DNA of 64,000 bases, from positions 1,302,001 through 1,366,000 of the forward strand of contig NZ_VFOL01000001.1 in NCBI RefSeq assembly GCF_006716065.1, written 5' to 3'. The first letter of the stretch is position 1. Each line of letters opens with the position of its first letter. The position numbers and the translations under genes are program-made. This document shows positions 10,222 through 18,465 of this stretch, piece by piece. The notes under the pieces are model-generated. The model had not been told where the DNA came from and made no database searches. It worked only from the letters and a program-made list of their open reading frames with translations. The DNA comes from Salinispora arenicola (GTDB lineage: Bacteria > Actinomycetota > Actinomycetes > Mycobacteriales > Micromonosporaceae).

Positions 10222-10920
10222 ATGGATGTTACATTAGTGGCTCATGTGCTGGTAATCGAGGACGATCGGGATATCCGAGAAGCGATCGACGACTCGCTTT
10301 CGGCAACCGGCCACGTCGTACGGCCGTGCGGGACCGCTCTTGACGGGCTTCGGGAGCTGGCGAGCAGGCAGTCCGATGTCGTGATCTTGGACCTCCACCT
10401 GCCGGACCTCGATGGCGCGACGGTGCTGAGCCTCATCCGGGCCGATTCGGCGGTACCGGTTGTCGTCGCAACTGCTTGTGATACCGAGAGCGAGATCATC
10501 CGCCTGCTGCGCGCAGGTGCGGACGACTACGTGGTCAAGCCGTACTCCGTCGAGCAGTTGGAGGCGCGGATCGCAGCGGTGCTACGCCGTGGGGCCGGGC
10601 AAGCTGCGACGGTGCTGACGATCGGTGGCCTTCACCTCGACGCTGAGGCGCGGATCGCATCGCTCGACGGGGTACGCCTGCAGCTTTCCCGCCTCGAATT
10701 CGATCTGCTCACGTACCTCGCGCAACGAGCAGGAAAGGTGGTCACTCGGCGCCAGCTGCTCGACCATGTCTGGCGCTCGGAGGGTCGCTCGCTCGAAACC
10801 GTCGATGTGCACGTCACATGGCTCCGTCGCAAGCTGGGCGAAAGTGCGTCGACGCCACGCTACCTGCACACGGTGCGCGGAGTAGGAATCCGCCTCGGTG
10901 CACCGGAGGACGCCGGTTGA
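10222..10920 (+). CDS. OmpR/PhoB-family response regulator
   Basis: A 232 aa two-component response regulator. The receiver domain has the acidic pair in VLVIEDDRDI, the phospho-acceptor Asp in VVILDLHLPDLDG, the Thr/Ala switch VVVATACD, and the Lys in DYVVKPYS. The C-terminal winged helix has LSRLEFDLLTYLAQ, VVTRRQLLDHVW and VDVHVTWLRRKLGE, then YLHTVRGVGIRL. The start is ambiguous between 10222 and the GTG at 10237 directly before AHVLVIEDD. The gene appears intact, but the kinase frame overlapping its stop is broken (see the next feature), so it may be an orphan or take phosphate from another kinase. Confidence 0.9.
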   Translation: MDVTLVAHVLVIEDDRDIREAIDDSLSATGHVVRPCGTALDGLRELASRQSDVVILDLHLPDLDGATVLSLIRADSAVPVVVATACDTESEIIRLLRAGADDYVVKPYSVEQLEARIAAVLRRGAGQAATVLTIGGLHLDAEARIASLDGVRLQLSRLEFDLLTYLAQRAGKVVTRRQLLDHVWRSEGRSLETVDVHVTWLRRKLGESASTPRYLHTVRGVGIRLGAPEDAG

Positions 10921-11082
10921 GCTACCGCACACACGCGCACGCCCTCAACGATCGTGGGTACCGCGACCTCCTCACTCGTCATCGCACTGGCTGTGGTCGA
11001 AACTGAACCATCCCGACTGGTTCTGGAATACGACTACCCGTGGGAGTGGGCGGCAGTCACAGGCCGTCCCCCTGTCCACTGA
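10917..11082 (+). pseudogene. remnant of the cognate sensor histidine kinase N-terminus
   Basis: A TTG at 10917 overlaps the response-regulator stop, as expected for a translationally coupled kinase. It reads LSYRTHAHAL for ten codons. The reading then continues one base out of frame from 10948 as TIVGTATSSLVIALAVV (a first transmembrane helix), followed by the periplasm-like ETEPSRLVLEYDYPWEWAAV, and ends at a TGA at 11080-11082. No HAMP, HisKA or ATPase region follows; the next gene comes from the other strand. One frameshift plus loss of about 90% of the gene makes it a pseudogene. Its kinase identity comes from position and N-terminal pattern only. Confidence 0.65.
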
Positions 11083-11124
11083 TTGGCCCAGGTCAACGAC
11101 AACCCGCCAAGGCGCTGTTATGGC

Positions 11125-11152
11125 GGGGACGGCTCCGCACGGAACCGTCCCC
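11125..11152. terminator. hairpin between convergent genes
   Basis: GGGGACGG (11125-11132) pairs with CCGTCCCC (11145-11152), with a smaller CCG/CGG pair inside. It lies between the end of the two-component locus and the stop of the M4 protease, so it could terminate both strands. No T-tract is present. Confidence 0.5.
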
Positions 11153-11178
11153 ATCGAGCCACCCTCCCGATCTGGAAC

Positions 11179-14088
11179 CTAGAAAATCAGGCTCCAGGAG
11201 CGGAGAGTGCCAATGTTGCCAGAGTGCAGGTCACGTACCCGCAGTTTCCAGGTTCCATCGGTTTTCTCCGCCGAGGAGTCGATCGGCTTTGTTAGCTTGA
11301 CGTCGTCCGCCCTGTCGAGGCGGCTCGGACGCTTGATGAGGTATTCGGTGCCGTCGGGTGCCAGCAGATGGATCTCCAGATTACCGCGGTAGGAGTGCAC
11401 GATATCGACTTTCACCTCACGAACGGCCTGCGCAGGTCCGTCGCGCTGCACCGTAATGGGGGACTCGACGACCGACCGGTCACGGATGGGGAAGTGGGTG
11501 TTGTTGGTGACGTGCGTGGAGCCCTCTGATCCGCCAGCCGCGTGCACACCGGTCAACTTCCATGCGGCGTACGCGGCCACATCTGTGTGCGTGTCCAGGG
11601 CAGCGGTGCTGATGTTCTCCACCGTGTCGCAGTTTCTGTGGTAGCAGGGGTCAAACGGCTGCCCGGCCTTGCCGTTCCACTTGGCGGCCTGGGCCTGGCT
11701 CATCACCGGCACGAGGCTCAGCGTGGCGGTGCCGCCGCTGGGGATGCCCACCGCCATGAAGGGGGCATGATCCGACCGGCCGCGAAGGCTGACGCCCTCG
11801 GACGGAACGTCCTCGGCAGCGAAGCCCTCCTCGAGCGCCTCGGTGATGAAGTCACCCTTGGCGTCGTCGTTGTAGACGAAGTACCCCGGATTCGGCGAAC
11901 CGATCATGTCGAAGTTCAGGTATGCGGTGATCGATTCCCTTTCGGCGGCTGACAACGACGTCACGTACGCCTTGGACCCGACCAGGCCGTCCTCCTCTGC
12001 CCCCCACCAGCCGAAGCGAATCGCCTTGTCGCCTTTCGCGCCGCTGGCGGCGTAGGTCAGAGCGACCTCGAGGATGCCAGCAGAGCCACTGCCGTTGTCG
12101 TTGATGCCAGGCCCAATGTCGACGCTGTCCAGGTGCGCGCCGAGCATGACCACCTTGTCGTGGTCTCCTCGGTCGGGCAGGTCGGCGATCAGGTTGAACC
12201 CGGGTTTGCCGCCGGAGTTGAACTGCTGGATCCGGGTGTTGTAGCCCGCGGCGTCGAGTTCGCCCTTCACATAGTCGAGCGAAGCCCGGTACCCCGGGGT
12301 GCCGTGTGCCCGGTTACCGCCGTTCGCGGCGGCGATTCGGCCGAGTTCTTCGAGGTGTGCCTCGACCTTGGCGCCATCAATGTCCGGTGCTGCCGCCGGC
12401 TCTCCACCGGGTGGCGATGTCGGCGACGATGAGGGACCTGGCGCTGACGGCGAGGCCGTCGGCGTTGGCGTGCCGGTCGTGCAGGTGGGGTCACCCTGCG
12501 CCGGGACGCTCACCGCGTTCCACGCTGCCTTGATCACGTTGAATTCGGCGCAGCTGTTCGGGTACAGCTCTCGAGTGGCGTCCAGAGTCGCCTTCCGTGC
12601 CTGCGTGTACGTCCAGCCCGAGGTCTTGCGCAGCAGCGCGTGGTAGTAGATCTCACCGGCCTGCCACAGCCCGATGCCAGTAACGTCAGTGCCGTTGCAG
12701 GTGGGGCTGGCCGGCTTGCCAGCGGGCTTGGAGCCCTCAGCCGCGAGGTAGAACCAGTGGTTGAGCGGTCCAGCCGCCGAGTGCACCCGAGTTCTCGGGA
12801 TGTCGGTTGACCAACAGTTCGGGTCGCCGTTCTTGGATGGATCGTACATCGTACGAATTGGGCCACGCCCGGACAGGTTGACTTCCTCGCCGACCAGGTA
12901 GTCGGCTGGGTCGTTCGGATTGGCAACGAAATGCTCGGCAAGCGCGCCGAAAATGTCGCCCGTACCCTCGTTGAGGCCGCCGGTCTCGTTCGTGATGCCA
13001 CGGCTGCCGCCGGGAGTGTGGCAGAAGATGCCGTGGCCCAGCTCGTGCGCAACCACGTCTACTGAGTTGACCTGTCGGGCACGGTCGGTGGTGCGGCCAT
13101 ACTTGGTCTGGTCGCGGCTCGCATCGCCGGTACCGGCGCAGGCGTAGTAGGCATTGGCGGCAGGAAGGCCGACGAACATGGTCGCGGTCCTACCCGCGTC
13201 ATCGATGCCATTGCGCGAGAACTTCTCCTCCAGCATGTCCCACACCGCCGCGCCCGCATACTGGGTGTCGACCGCTCCGGTGACCAGGTCAGAGCCGACG
13301 CCGTTGCCCCACACGTCGTCGGCGTCGGTGAATGGAGTACCGGACGCGGCGTCGTTCAGAGTTCGCATATTGCCGCGCGTCGGATCACGCAATTCGAAGC
13401 GACCGGCGCTGCCGGTGGTGTCGAGGTGAACCTGCTCGTTGTAGTGTCCGTTGCCCGTGCCTCGAGCAACCTCGTCCCAGGAGCCAACGTAAGCGCCGGT
13501 CTGCCCATCCACGAATGCGTGCGCCACACTCGGCCCGTGCTCGCCGTCGCCGCTCACGACGACCTCCCAGACGAGCCGGCCATCACCTTCGGCGATCACA
13601 CCCAGCGTCGGCTCGCCTCGTACGGTGCCCTGGTGCTTGCCCAACGCCACTGCCTTGGCCTTCTTGGCGCTCACTTTCGCCGACGTGGACACCTGCAACG
13701 GCCCCGAGCCAGCGGTGCTGCTGCGGACGGTGCTCTTGCTGTCGGTCACCACCACGGCCTCACCCCCGACGAATACCGGCAGGTCCTTGTAAGTCCGGGA
13801 GTAGGTGACGTACGTCAGGCCGCGCGAGGCGGGGGTCACCTGCTGACGGCTGTACTTCTCGTCCTCACCTTTCACAAACCCGGTGGAGGTGCCGGAGACA
13901 TACTGATCGGCGGCGGCAGTGCTGATCGCCAGGCGTTCGAGCGCGTCCAGCTCCGGCAGCTCGCTGGCGGACGTGTACCCGAGGGCGATGATCGCCCCGG
14001 CAGCCTGCACCGTCACGATCACGCCACCGATCAGCGTTTTTCGTCGCGTGTTTCTGCGTTTCTTTGCATGCTTCACGAGTGTTGTCAT
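11179..14088 (-). CDS. secreted M4 (thermolysin-type) + M28 peptidase + P-domain fusion
   Basis: A 969 aa extracellular protease with two catalytic modules. A basic N-terminus and hydrophobic segment (about residues 12-35) form a signal sequence; an FTP/PepSY-type propeptide follows. The M4 domain has VVAHELGHGIF (HExxH), GGLNEGTGDIFGALAEH (third zinc ligand) and RVHSAAGPLNHWFY (catalytic His). A Thr/Ser/Pro linker leads to an M28 aminopeptidase domain with GAHLDSVDIGPGINDNGSG, WWGAEEDGLVGS, NFDMIGSP and a late zinc His in PCYHRNCDT. The last about 110 residues are a proprotein-convertase P-domain (VDIVHSYRGNLEIHLLAPDG, TDGTWKLRVRD). The ATG at 14088 directly abuts GGAG; the GTG four codons later is an alternative start. 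Confidence 0.88.
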   Translation of the reverse strand: MTTLVKHAKKRRNTRRKTLIGGVIVTVQAAGAIIALGYTSASELPELDALERLAISTAAADQYVSGTSTGFVKGEDEKYSRQQVTPASRGLTYVTYSRTYKDLPVFVGGEAVVVTDSKSTVRSSTAGSGPLQVSTSAKVSAKKAKAVALGKHQGTVRGEPTLGVIAEGDGRLVWEVVVSGDGEHGPSVAHAFVDGQTGAYVGSWDEVARGTGNGHYNEQVHLDTTGSAGRFELRDPTRGNMRTLNDAASGTPFTDADDVWGNGVGSDLVTGAVDTQYAGAAVWDMLEEKFSRNGIDDAGRTATMFVGLPAANAYYACAGTGDASRDQTKYGRTTDRARQVNSVDVVAHELGHGIFCHTPGGSRGITNETGGLNEGTGDIFGALAEHFVANPNDPADYLVGEEVNLSGRGPIRTMYDPSKNGDPNCWSTDIPRTRVHSAAGPLNHWFYLAAEGSKPAGKPASPTCNGTDVTGIGLWQAGEIYYHALLRKTSGWTYTQARKATLDATRELYPNSCAEFNVIKAAWNAVSVPAQGDPTCTTGTPTPTASPSAPGPSSSPTSPPGGEPAAAPDIDGAKVEAHLEELGRIAAANGGNRAHGTPGYRASLDYVKGELDAAGYNTRIQQFNSGGKPGFNLIADLPDRGDHDKVVMLGAHLDSVDIGPGINDNGSGSAGILEVALTYAASGAKGDKAIRFGWWGAEEDGLVGSKAYVTSLSAAERESITAYLNFDMIGSPNPGYFVYNDDAKGDFITEALEEGFAAEDVPSEGVSLRGRSDHAPFMAVGIPSGGTATLSLVPVMSQAQAAKWNGKAGQPFDPCYHRNCDTVENISTAALDTHTDVAAYAAWKLTGVHAAGGSEGSTHVTNNTHFPIRDRSVVESPITVQRDGPAQAVREVKVDIVHSYRGNLEIHLLAPDGTEYLIKRPSRLDRADDVKLTKPIDSSAEKTDGTWKLRVRDLHSGNIGTLRSWSLIF

Positions 14089-14545
14089 CTCCAAGACGCC
14101 GTTCGATTGCTGGATCGCACAGAGTCTGGGACGAGGGGGCTTAAGGGCACCGGAAGCTCTGATAACGAATCGGTAACGACGGCATCTCTGAGACACGGAG
14201 CCGGGTAGCGGACTCCTTAACTGTTCCCGAATCCATTCCTGCATAGACCCTCGGAACAAGCCCGACTCTGGTATTTCCGGGGTGGACTGGCCGGCGTTCG
14301 CGCGACCGCGATCGATTCGCTGCCCCAGGACACCGACGCCACCGGTTACGAGGGCCTATGTCATCTTCCCCGCGATGCCGACATGGGTAGCGAGGAGATA
14401 GGCGTGCATTTCTAGATTATTGACCAGTTATTAACAATATACTTCCGGCTAATCCACCAGTCGTGACAAGGATATGCGGGTGATACCGGGTGGTGCCGCA
14501 GCGGCCCCCGGTGGTGTCGTCGCCGTCGACGGCGTGGTGGGAACG
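14089..14545. other. gene-free region upstream of the M4 protease
   Basis: About 457 bases lie between the protease start and the stop of the flavoprotein gene. No supported coding frame is seen. An AT-rich patch at about 14410-14445, unusual for this genome, would suit a promoter reading leftwards into the protease gene, but no hexamers are called. Confidence 0.35.
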
Positions 14546-15763
14546 TCACACGCCGGTCTCAGGCAGTTCCAACTGCACATCGCGGGCGGCCTCCCAGTCG
14601 CCGGCCAGGGCGGCGACGACCGAGCGGGCCTGCTCGTAGCCGGTTGCGAGCAGGAATGTCGGAGCGCGGCCATAGGACTTCGCGCCGACTATGTAGAACC
14701 CGGTCTCGGGGTGTGTGAGCTCGTCGACACCGTGCGGGGGCACGGTGCCACAGGAATGGTGATTCGGGTCGATCAGTGGGGCCAGGGTGCGGGTGGAGCC
14801 AAGGATCGGGTCCAGGTCCAGCCGCAGTTCCGTCGTCGGGCCGTGGTCCGGGCGGGTACCCGTCGAGTTGACGAGCACAGCCGCGTCGATCTTGCGGCCG
14901 TCGGCTGAGACGAGGCTCCGGTCGGTGATCTCCTGAACCAGGAACGAGGTGTGGACGGTGATCTTCCCGGTGTCGACCAGCGCCTTGATCCGGGTTCCGA
15001 TCGCACCCCGCGCCGCAAGCGCGTCGGCGTCGCCGCCGCCGTACGCCCGCGACGGGTTCGGTGCGCGCAGCACCCAGTGCAAGCTGGTGCCAGGCTCGGC
15101 CTCGGCGAGGTCGGCCAGAGCAAGCAGCGTGCCGGTGGCCGAATGGCCCGCTCCGACGACCGCAACGCTCTCCCCGGCGAACTGTGCCCGGAGGCGGCCG
15201 AGCACGTCCGGCATGCCGTTGAACACGCGCCCGGCGGCGACTGCCTCGGTTTCCTTGTGCGCGGGGATGCCGTTGCCGCCGAGGGGGTTCGGCGTACACC
15301 AGGTGCCCGACGCGTCGATGATCGCCGAGGCGAGCAGCTCACCACCGTCGGACAGACGGATGAGAAAGGGGGAGGTGTCGCGGCCAACGGTGCGGACCTT
15401 GTCGAAGCCCTGCCGGGCGATCACGGTCACCGTGGCCCCAAGGCGCACGTGCGATGCGATCGCCGGGTGGGCGGCGAGCGGGGACAGGTAGCTGTCGATC
15501 AGCTCACCGCCGGTGGGCAACCGCTCCGAGTCCGGCGCGGTCCAACCCGCCTGTTCTAGCAGGTCCCGGGCGGCTGGGTCGGTGTTGATCTGCCACGGGG
15601 TGAAGAGCCGCACGTGCGCCCACTCGCGAATCGAGGCGGCGATCTCGTCTCCGGCTTCCAGCACAACGAAGTCCAGGCCGCGGGTGGCCAGCTGGGCGGC
15701 GGCCGCAAGACCGACCGGTCCGGCGCCAATCACCGCGACGGGAAGCCGCTGTGTGCTGCTCAT
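14546..15763 (-). CDS. FAD/NAD(P)-binding flavoprotein monooxygenase of the arsenic-type operon
   Basis: A 405 aa flavoprotein with two Rossmann motifs. The FAD site is VAVIGAGPVGLAAAAQL at residues 8-24 and the NAD(P) site is VAVVGAGHSATGTLLAL in the middle. FVVLEAGDEIAASIREWAHV and a late TGFYIVGAKSYGRAPTFLL are typical of the oxidoreductases encoded beside ArsR genes in actinobacteria. Its chemistry is unproven. GGAGGA lies just upstream of the ATG at 15763. It is last in an operon-like run after arsR and a broken acetyltransferase gene. Confidence 0.82.
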   Translation of the reverse strand: MSSTQRLPVAVIGAGPVGLAAAAQLATRGLDFVVLEAGDEIAASIREWAHVRLFTPWQINTDPAARDLLEQAGWTAPDSERLPTGGELIDSYLSPLAAHPAIASHVRLGATVTVIARQGFDKVRTVGRDTSPFLIRLSDGGELLASAIIDASGTWCTPNPLGGNGIPAHKETEAVAAGRVFNGMPDVLGRLRAQFAGESVAVVGAGHSATGTLLALADLAEAEPGTSLHWVLRAPNPSRAYGGGDADALAARGAIGTRIKALVDTGKITVHTSFLVQEITDRSLVSADGRKIDAAVLVNSTGTRPDHGPTTELRLDLDPILGSTRTLAPLIDPNHHSCGTVPPHGVDELTHPETGFYIVGAKSYGRAPTFLLATGYEQARSVVAALAGDWEAARDVQLELPETGV

Positions 15764-15789
15764 GGTGTTCTCCTCCCAGCCACCCCGGG

Positions 15790-16059
15790 GCGAGCATGTA
15801 GGGGTCTATCGAATGAACGCTGCTTTGACCGTTGCGGCCGACCCTTCCCCCGGTTGCCGGCCACCCGGAAACACCGACCTTGGCGTGCAGGCGCACGCTG
15901 GCGGTGATTGTCGGGAACACGCCCAACCGATGGCGCAGATCCCGACCACCTCGGTAGAGGAAACCTCGAAGCGGCTAGGCCACCGTCGAACCCCTGCCCG
16001 GTAGACGCCACGGTTTCGGTCGGCGTCACCTCGCGTATGAGCAGGTCCGTCGCCGTCAT
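15790..16059 (-). pseudogene. broken ArsN1-like (arsinothricin/phosphinothricin) N-acetyltransferase
   Basis: An ATG at 16059 overlaps the arsR stop (ATGA) and reads MTATDLLIREVTPTETV, a normal GNAT beginning. The middle of a GNAT (about 100 residues, including the acetyl-CoA loop) is missing. In another frame the C-terminal signature appears: GVFPTITASVRLHAKVG, then FRVAGNRG after a shift, then RVGRNG after a second shift. This matches the ArsN1/phosphinothricin-acetyltransferase ending, which reads roughly GxFPENTASVRLHEKxGFRVVGxRERxGR. The gene is therefore a deletion and frameshift relic. The family assignment rests on remembered consensus, not on a search. Confidence 0.65.
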
Positions 16060-16400
16060 GAGCACTTCCCACCCGTCGCCGGTGCTGGTTTGCCCATCAC
16101 GACGTCGGCAGCACTGGGAAAGCCTGATACGCAGTCGGTGTTGATCCGGTAGTAGCGGGCGTTCCCCACTGGCTCGACCAGGACGAACTGCACCTCAGCG
16201 AGGATCATCAAGTGCTGGGAGACGGTCGACTGGGCCAGGCCCATCGCCGCCACGATCTGGCCGACGCTCATCGGCGCGCCATGGCGCGCGAGGAGTTCGA
16301 CCAGTTGGACCCGGGACGGGTCTGCCAACGCTCGGAACCACGACGCATACTCGGCCGCCGTGGTCCGGTCGAGAAGCTCCACATCCATCTCCAACATCAT
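16056..16400 (-). CDS. arsR: ArsR/SmtB-family transcriptional repressor
   Basis: A 114 aa winged-helix repressor. ALADPSRVQLVELLARHGA, SVGQIVAAMGLAQSTVSQHL and the wing NARYYRI fit the ArsR family. The tail INTDCVSGFPSAADVVMG contains a Cys followed by the FPxAADVVMG signature found in arsenite-sensing actinobacterial members, and a second Cys closes the protein (GGKCS), so thiol sensing is plausible. Two start codons in tandem lie at 16400 and 16397. It is the first gene of the run arsR, broken acetyltransferase, flavoprotein, and probably represses it through the operator at 16396-16424. Confidence 0.85.
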   Translation of the reverse strand: MMLEMDVELLDRTTAAEYASWFRALADPSRVQLVELLARHGAPMSVGQIVAAMGLAQSTVSQHLMILAEVQFVLVEPVGNARYYRINTDCVSGFPSAADVVMGKPAPATGGKCS

Positions 16401-16424
16401 CGTCTATCGCCGATTAACGATGAT
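16396..16424. promoter_or_regulatory. probable ArsR operator overlapping the arsR start
   Basis: ATCATCGT (16396-16403) and ACGATGAT (16417-16424) form a perfect eight-base inverted repeat around a 13-base AT-rich spacer. The left arm covers the arsR start codons. This size and position suit an autoregulatory ArsR dimer site. It is the only strong dyad in the upstream region. Confidence 0.65.
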
Positions 16425-16884
16425 TGTATTGCGGAACGGGTAGAGCGACAACCCAGGTCAGCCAAACACCCAGATGTTCTGGATCGTGCGACGTGGCGAC
16501 GTGACGGTGGCGACGGGCCAGGACCTACGGCGGGCGGGTGTCAATAATGCCCGGTTGATGCCGGTATGGGGTGGTCGGGGGCACGGTGGTGGCGGAATCC
16601 CGTCGGCCGTCGGTGCGTTACACCGTGCGTACGGCCGAGGTAGCGCCGTGCCGCCGCGTGTGACGCGGTCGGTGTGCGGCCCCGGGGTACGGGGTCCCCG
16701 CCGGGAATGGTGGTGGCCGGTCGGTCGTTACACATGGACCCGGCGCCGTGCGAGCCCCCAAGGGCCGCGGTTGCCGATAGATGGTCTTCCCCTTTTCTTG
16801 TTCTGTTGAGCGCCGGACGGTGCTCGCACCCGCCCCGAACCCCCTTCGGGTGTGGGATGTCGACCCCCGAATGGAGCACACCTC
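16425..16884. other. intergenic region with structured leader for the lysozyme-like gene
   Basis: No supported gene is seen in about 460 bases. The right part looks like a structured 5' leader. GTGCGAGC (16748-16755) can pair with GCTCGCAC (16822-16829), and CCCGAA (16834-16839) with TTCGGG (16845-16850) across five C bases, just before the ribosome site of the gene at 16885. I could not match it to a known riboswitch, including the c-di-AMP (ydaO) type often found before actinobacterial wall hydrolases. Confidence 0.4.
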
Positions 16885-17469
16885 ATGAACACGATTCTGC
16901 GTCGTAGCGTCCTCGGTGTCGCTGGTCTGGCCCTGTCCACCGGTGTCGTCGCCGGCCCCCTGGCCACCCTCACCGACACCACTCCCGCGCCGGCTTCGGC
17001 CGCGGCGGTGCAGGTGGCGAAGCCGGACATGGACACGTTGATCCCGCACGGCACTCAGGGCGAGCAGTCGCGCATCGACCTGGGTGACGAGCAGACCGCG
17101 AACGTGAAGGCCATCATCGAGGCCACGAAGAAGGCCGGCATGGACGAGCGTGCCGCCGTGGTGGCGATCGCCACCAGCCTGCAGGAGTCGAAGCTGGAGA
17201 ACCTGGGACACCTGGGTGACCGCAACGACCACGACTCGCAGGGCCTGTTCCAGCAACGCCCGTCCTCCGGGTGGGGCACCGTGGAGCAGATCACCGACCC
17301 CGAATACTCCACCACCGCCTTCCTGAAGGGTCTGAAGCAGGTCGAGGGCTGGCAGGACATGCCCCTGACCAAGGCCGCCCAGACGGTGCAGGTGTCGGCA
17401 TACCCGTTCCACTACGCCCAGTGGGAAACCCAAGCCGCCGACCTCGTCGCCGAACACTGGACCAGCTGA
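16885..17469 (+). CDS. secreted lysozyme-like (transglycosylase-fold) protein
   Basis: A 194 aa protein with a signal peptide (MNTILRRSVLGVAGLALSTG, cleavage likely near PASA at about 38). The mature part contains VVAIATSLQESKLENLGHLG, in which the Glu fits the catalytic position of lysozyme-like folds, then DSQGLFQQRPSSGWGT, TTAFLKGLKQVEGWQDMPLT and AAQTVQVSAYPFHYAQWE. This pattern is common in actinobacterial secreted proteins, often as the C-terminal module of larger wall hydrolases. GGAG lies eight bases before the ATG. A strong terminator follows at 17505. Confidence 0.8.
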   Translation: MNTILRRSVLGVAGLALSTGVVAGPLATLTDTTPAPASAAAVQVAKPDMDTLIPHGTQGEQSRIDLGDEQTANVKAIIEATKKAGMDERAAVVAIATSLQESKLENLGHLGDRNDHDSQGLFQQRPSSGWGTVEQITDPEYSTTAFLKGLKQVEGWQDMPLTKAAQTVQVSAYPFHYAQWETQAADLVAEHWTS

Positions 17470-17504
17470 CCAGCACCACAGCCACACCCATACGAGAAAC
17501 CAGC

Positions 17505-17541
17505 TTGTTGGCCGGCACCCGACACGGGTGCCGGCCAACAA
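17505..17541 (+). terminator. strong hairpin terminator
   Basis: A perfect 17-base stem (17505-17521 with 17525-17541) closes an ACA loop 36 bases after the stop of the lysozyme-like gene. There is no T-tract, as is common in high-GC actinobacteria. Confidence 0.8.
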
Positions 17542-18135
17542 CGTCTCGGGGCAGCCGACTTCAGGGCGGCTCGTGGCGTGCTGGCGGTAGCCGCGACCGC
17601 AGGAAGGGCATGATGATCAGCACTGTATAGGCTGTCGTTAATCAGACGAACGCTATACGCGATCATCGGGTTGTGTTGGTCGCTATCTGTCGCGATAGCA
17701 TCCAGCATGTAGGTTGTCGAGCTGGTTGCGACAGGCCTCCTGTGGAGGTTGCGTGAGCACGGGTGACCCGATCTGCGGATCCTCGAGGGAACGCGCGTGT
17801 TCAGTGCCACGTGGCACCTGGTTCGGCGAGCCCGCGGCGGCAAACATGGGCAGCCCACCGGGCTCACTTCATCTATCCAGGACCACGGCCTCCCCGCCAC
17901 CTCGGGTGGCTCCGGGCGGTCCACCTACGGCACTGTCGTGGTGGTGGGATGCGGCGACCCGGCGACGACATGGCGGTGCCGCCACCGACGAGGTCCTCAA
18001 CTCGCTCCCGCGACGGAAAGGAAGCCGAACTCGAGTTGATCCACAGTGGAATCCGACGAAGTCGCCGTGTTCTAATTTTGGCAGGTTCATCCGTATCCGA
18101 CCGGAGCATCCGGCCGGAGTTGTGAAGGAGTGCGC
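17542..18135. other. gene-free stretch
   Basis: About 594 bases without a supported coding frame. It includes a more AT-rich patch around 17625-17720 with a short dyad (GCTATC and GATAGC, near 17685). I see no recognisable gene remnant or RNA. Confidence 0.35.
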
Positions 18136-18357
18136 ATGCCCGTCACCGCCGACCTCGGCAAGCTGGTTGACAAGGCCTACCAGGACAAGACCCTCACCGA
18201 GATCGTTGACGCCCCGGTGTCCGCCCTCTCCGGGGTCAGCGACGGCGATGCCAAGCTGCTCAAGGAAGCCTTCAACATCACCACCGTCGGTGACCTCGGC
18301 CGCAACCCGTACTTCCGCACCGCGAACGCCCTAGTCGCCCTTACCGGCGCGAAGTAA
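18136..18357 (+). CDS. small conserved-looking hypothetical protein (73 aa)
   Basis: Begins MPVTADLGKLVDKAYQDKTL, with AAGGAG at ideal distance before the ATG. The segment SALSGVSDGDAKLLKEAFNI followed by TTVGDLGRNPYFRTANALVAL looks like a helix-hairpin-helix-type repeat, similar to short DNA- or protein-binding modules. It has no signal peptide or membrane segment. It lies just outside the left end of the tRNA-linked island. Function unknown; the coding call rests on the ribosome site and a balanced amino-acid composition. Confidence 0.65.
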   Translation: MPVTADLGKLVDKAYQDKTLTEIVDAPVSALSGVSDGDAKLLKEAFNITTVGDLGRNPYFRTANALVALTGAK

Positions 18358-18465
18358 CACCACCGCCGATGTCCGCCGGCAAGTAGGGCCAGGTGGGCAC
18401 TGATCAGACGCGGGGTGGCACCGTCCGCTGCCGGCCCGTCACCGGGCGGTGGTCACCCTGCAGCC

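Noticed and set aside
16640..16884. c-di-AMP (ydaO) riboswitch before the lysozyme-like gene
   Set aside because: The position is right, but I could not find the conserved GGGGAA and closing blocks; only generic stems are visible.
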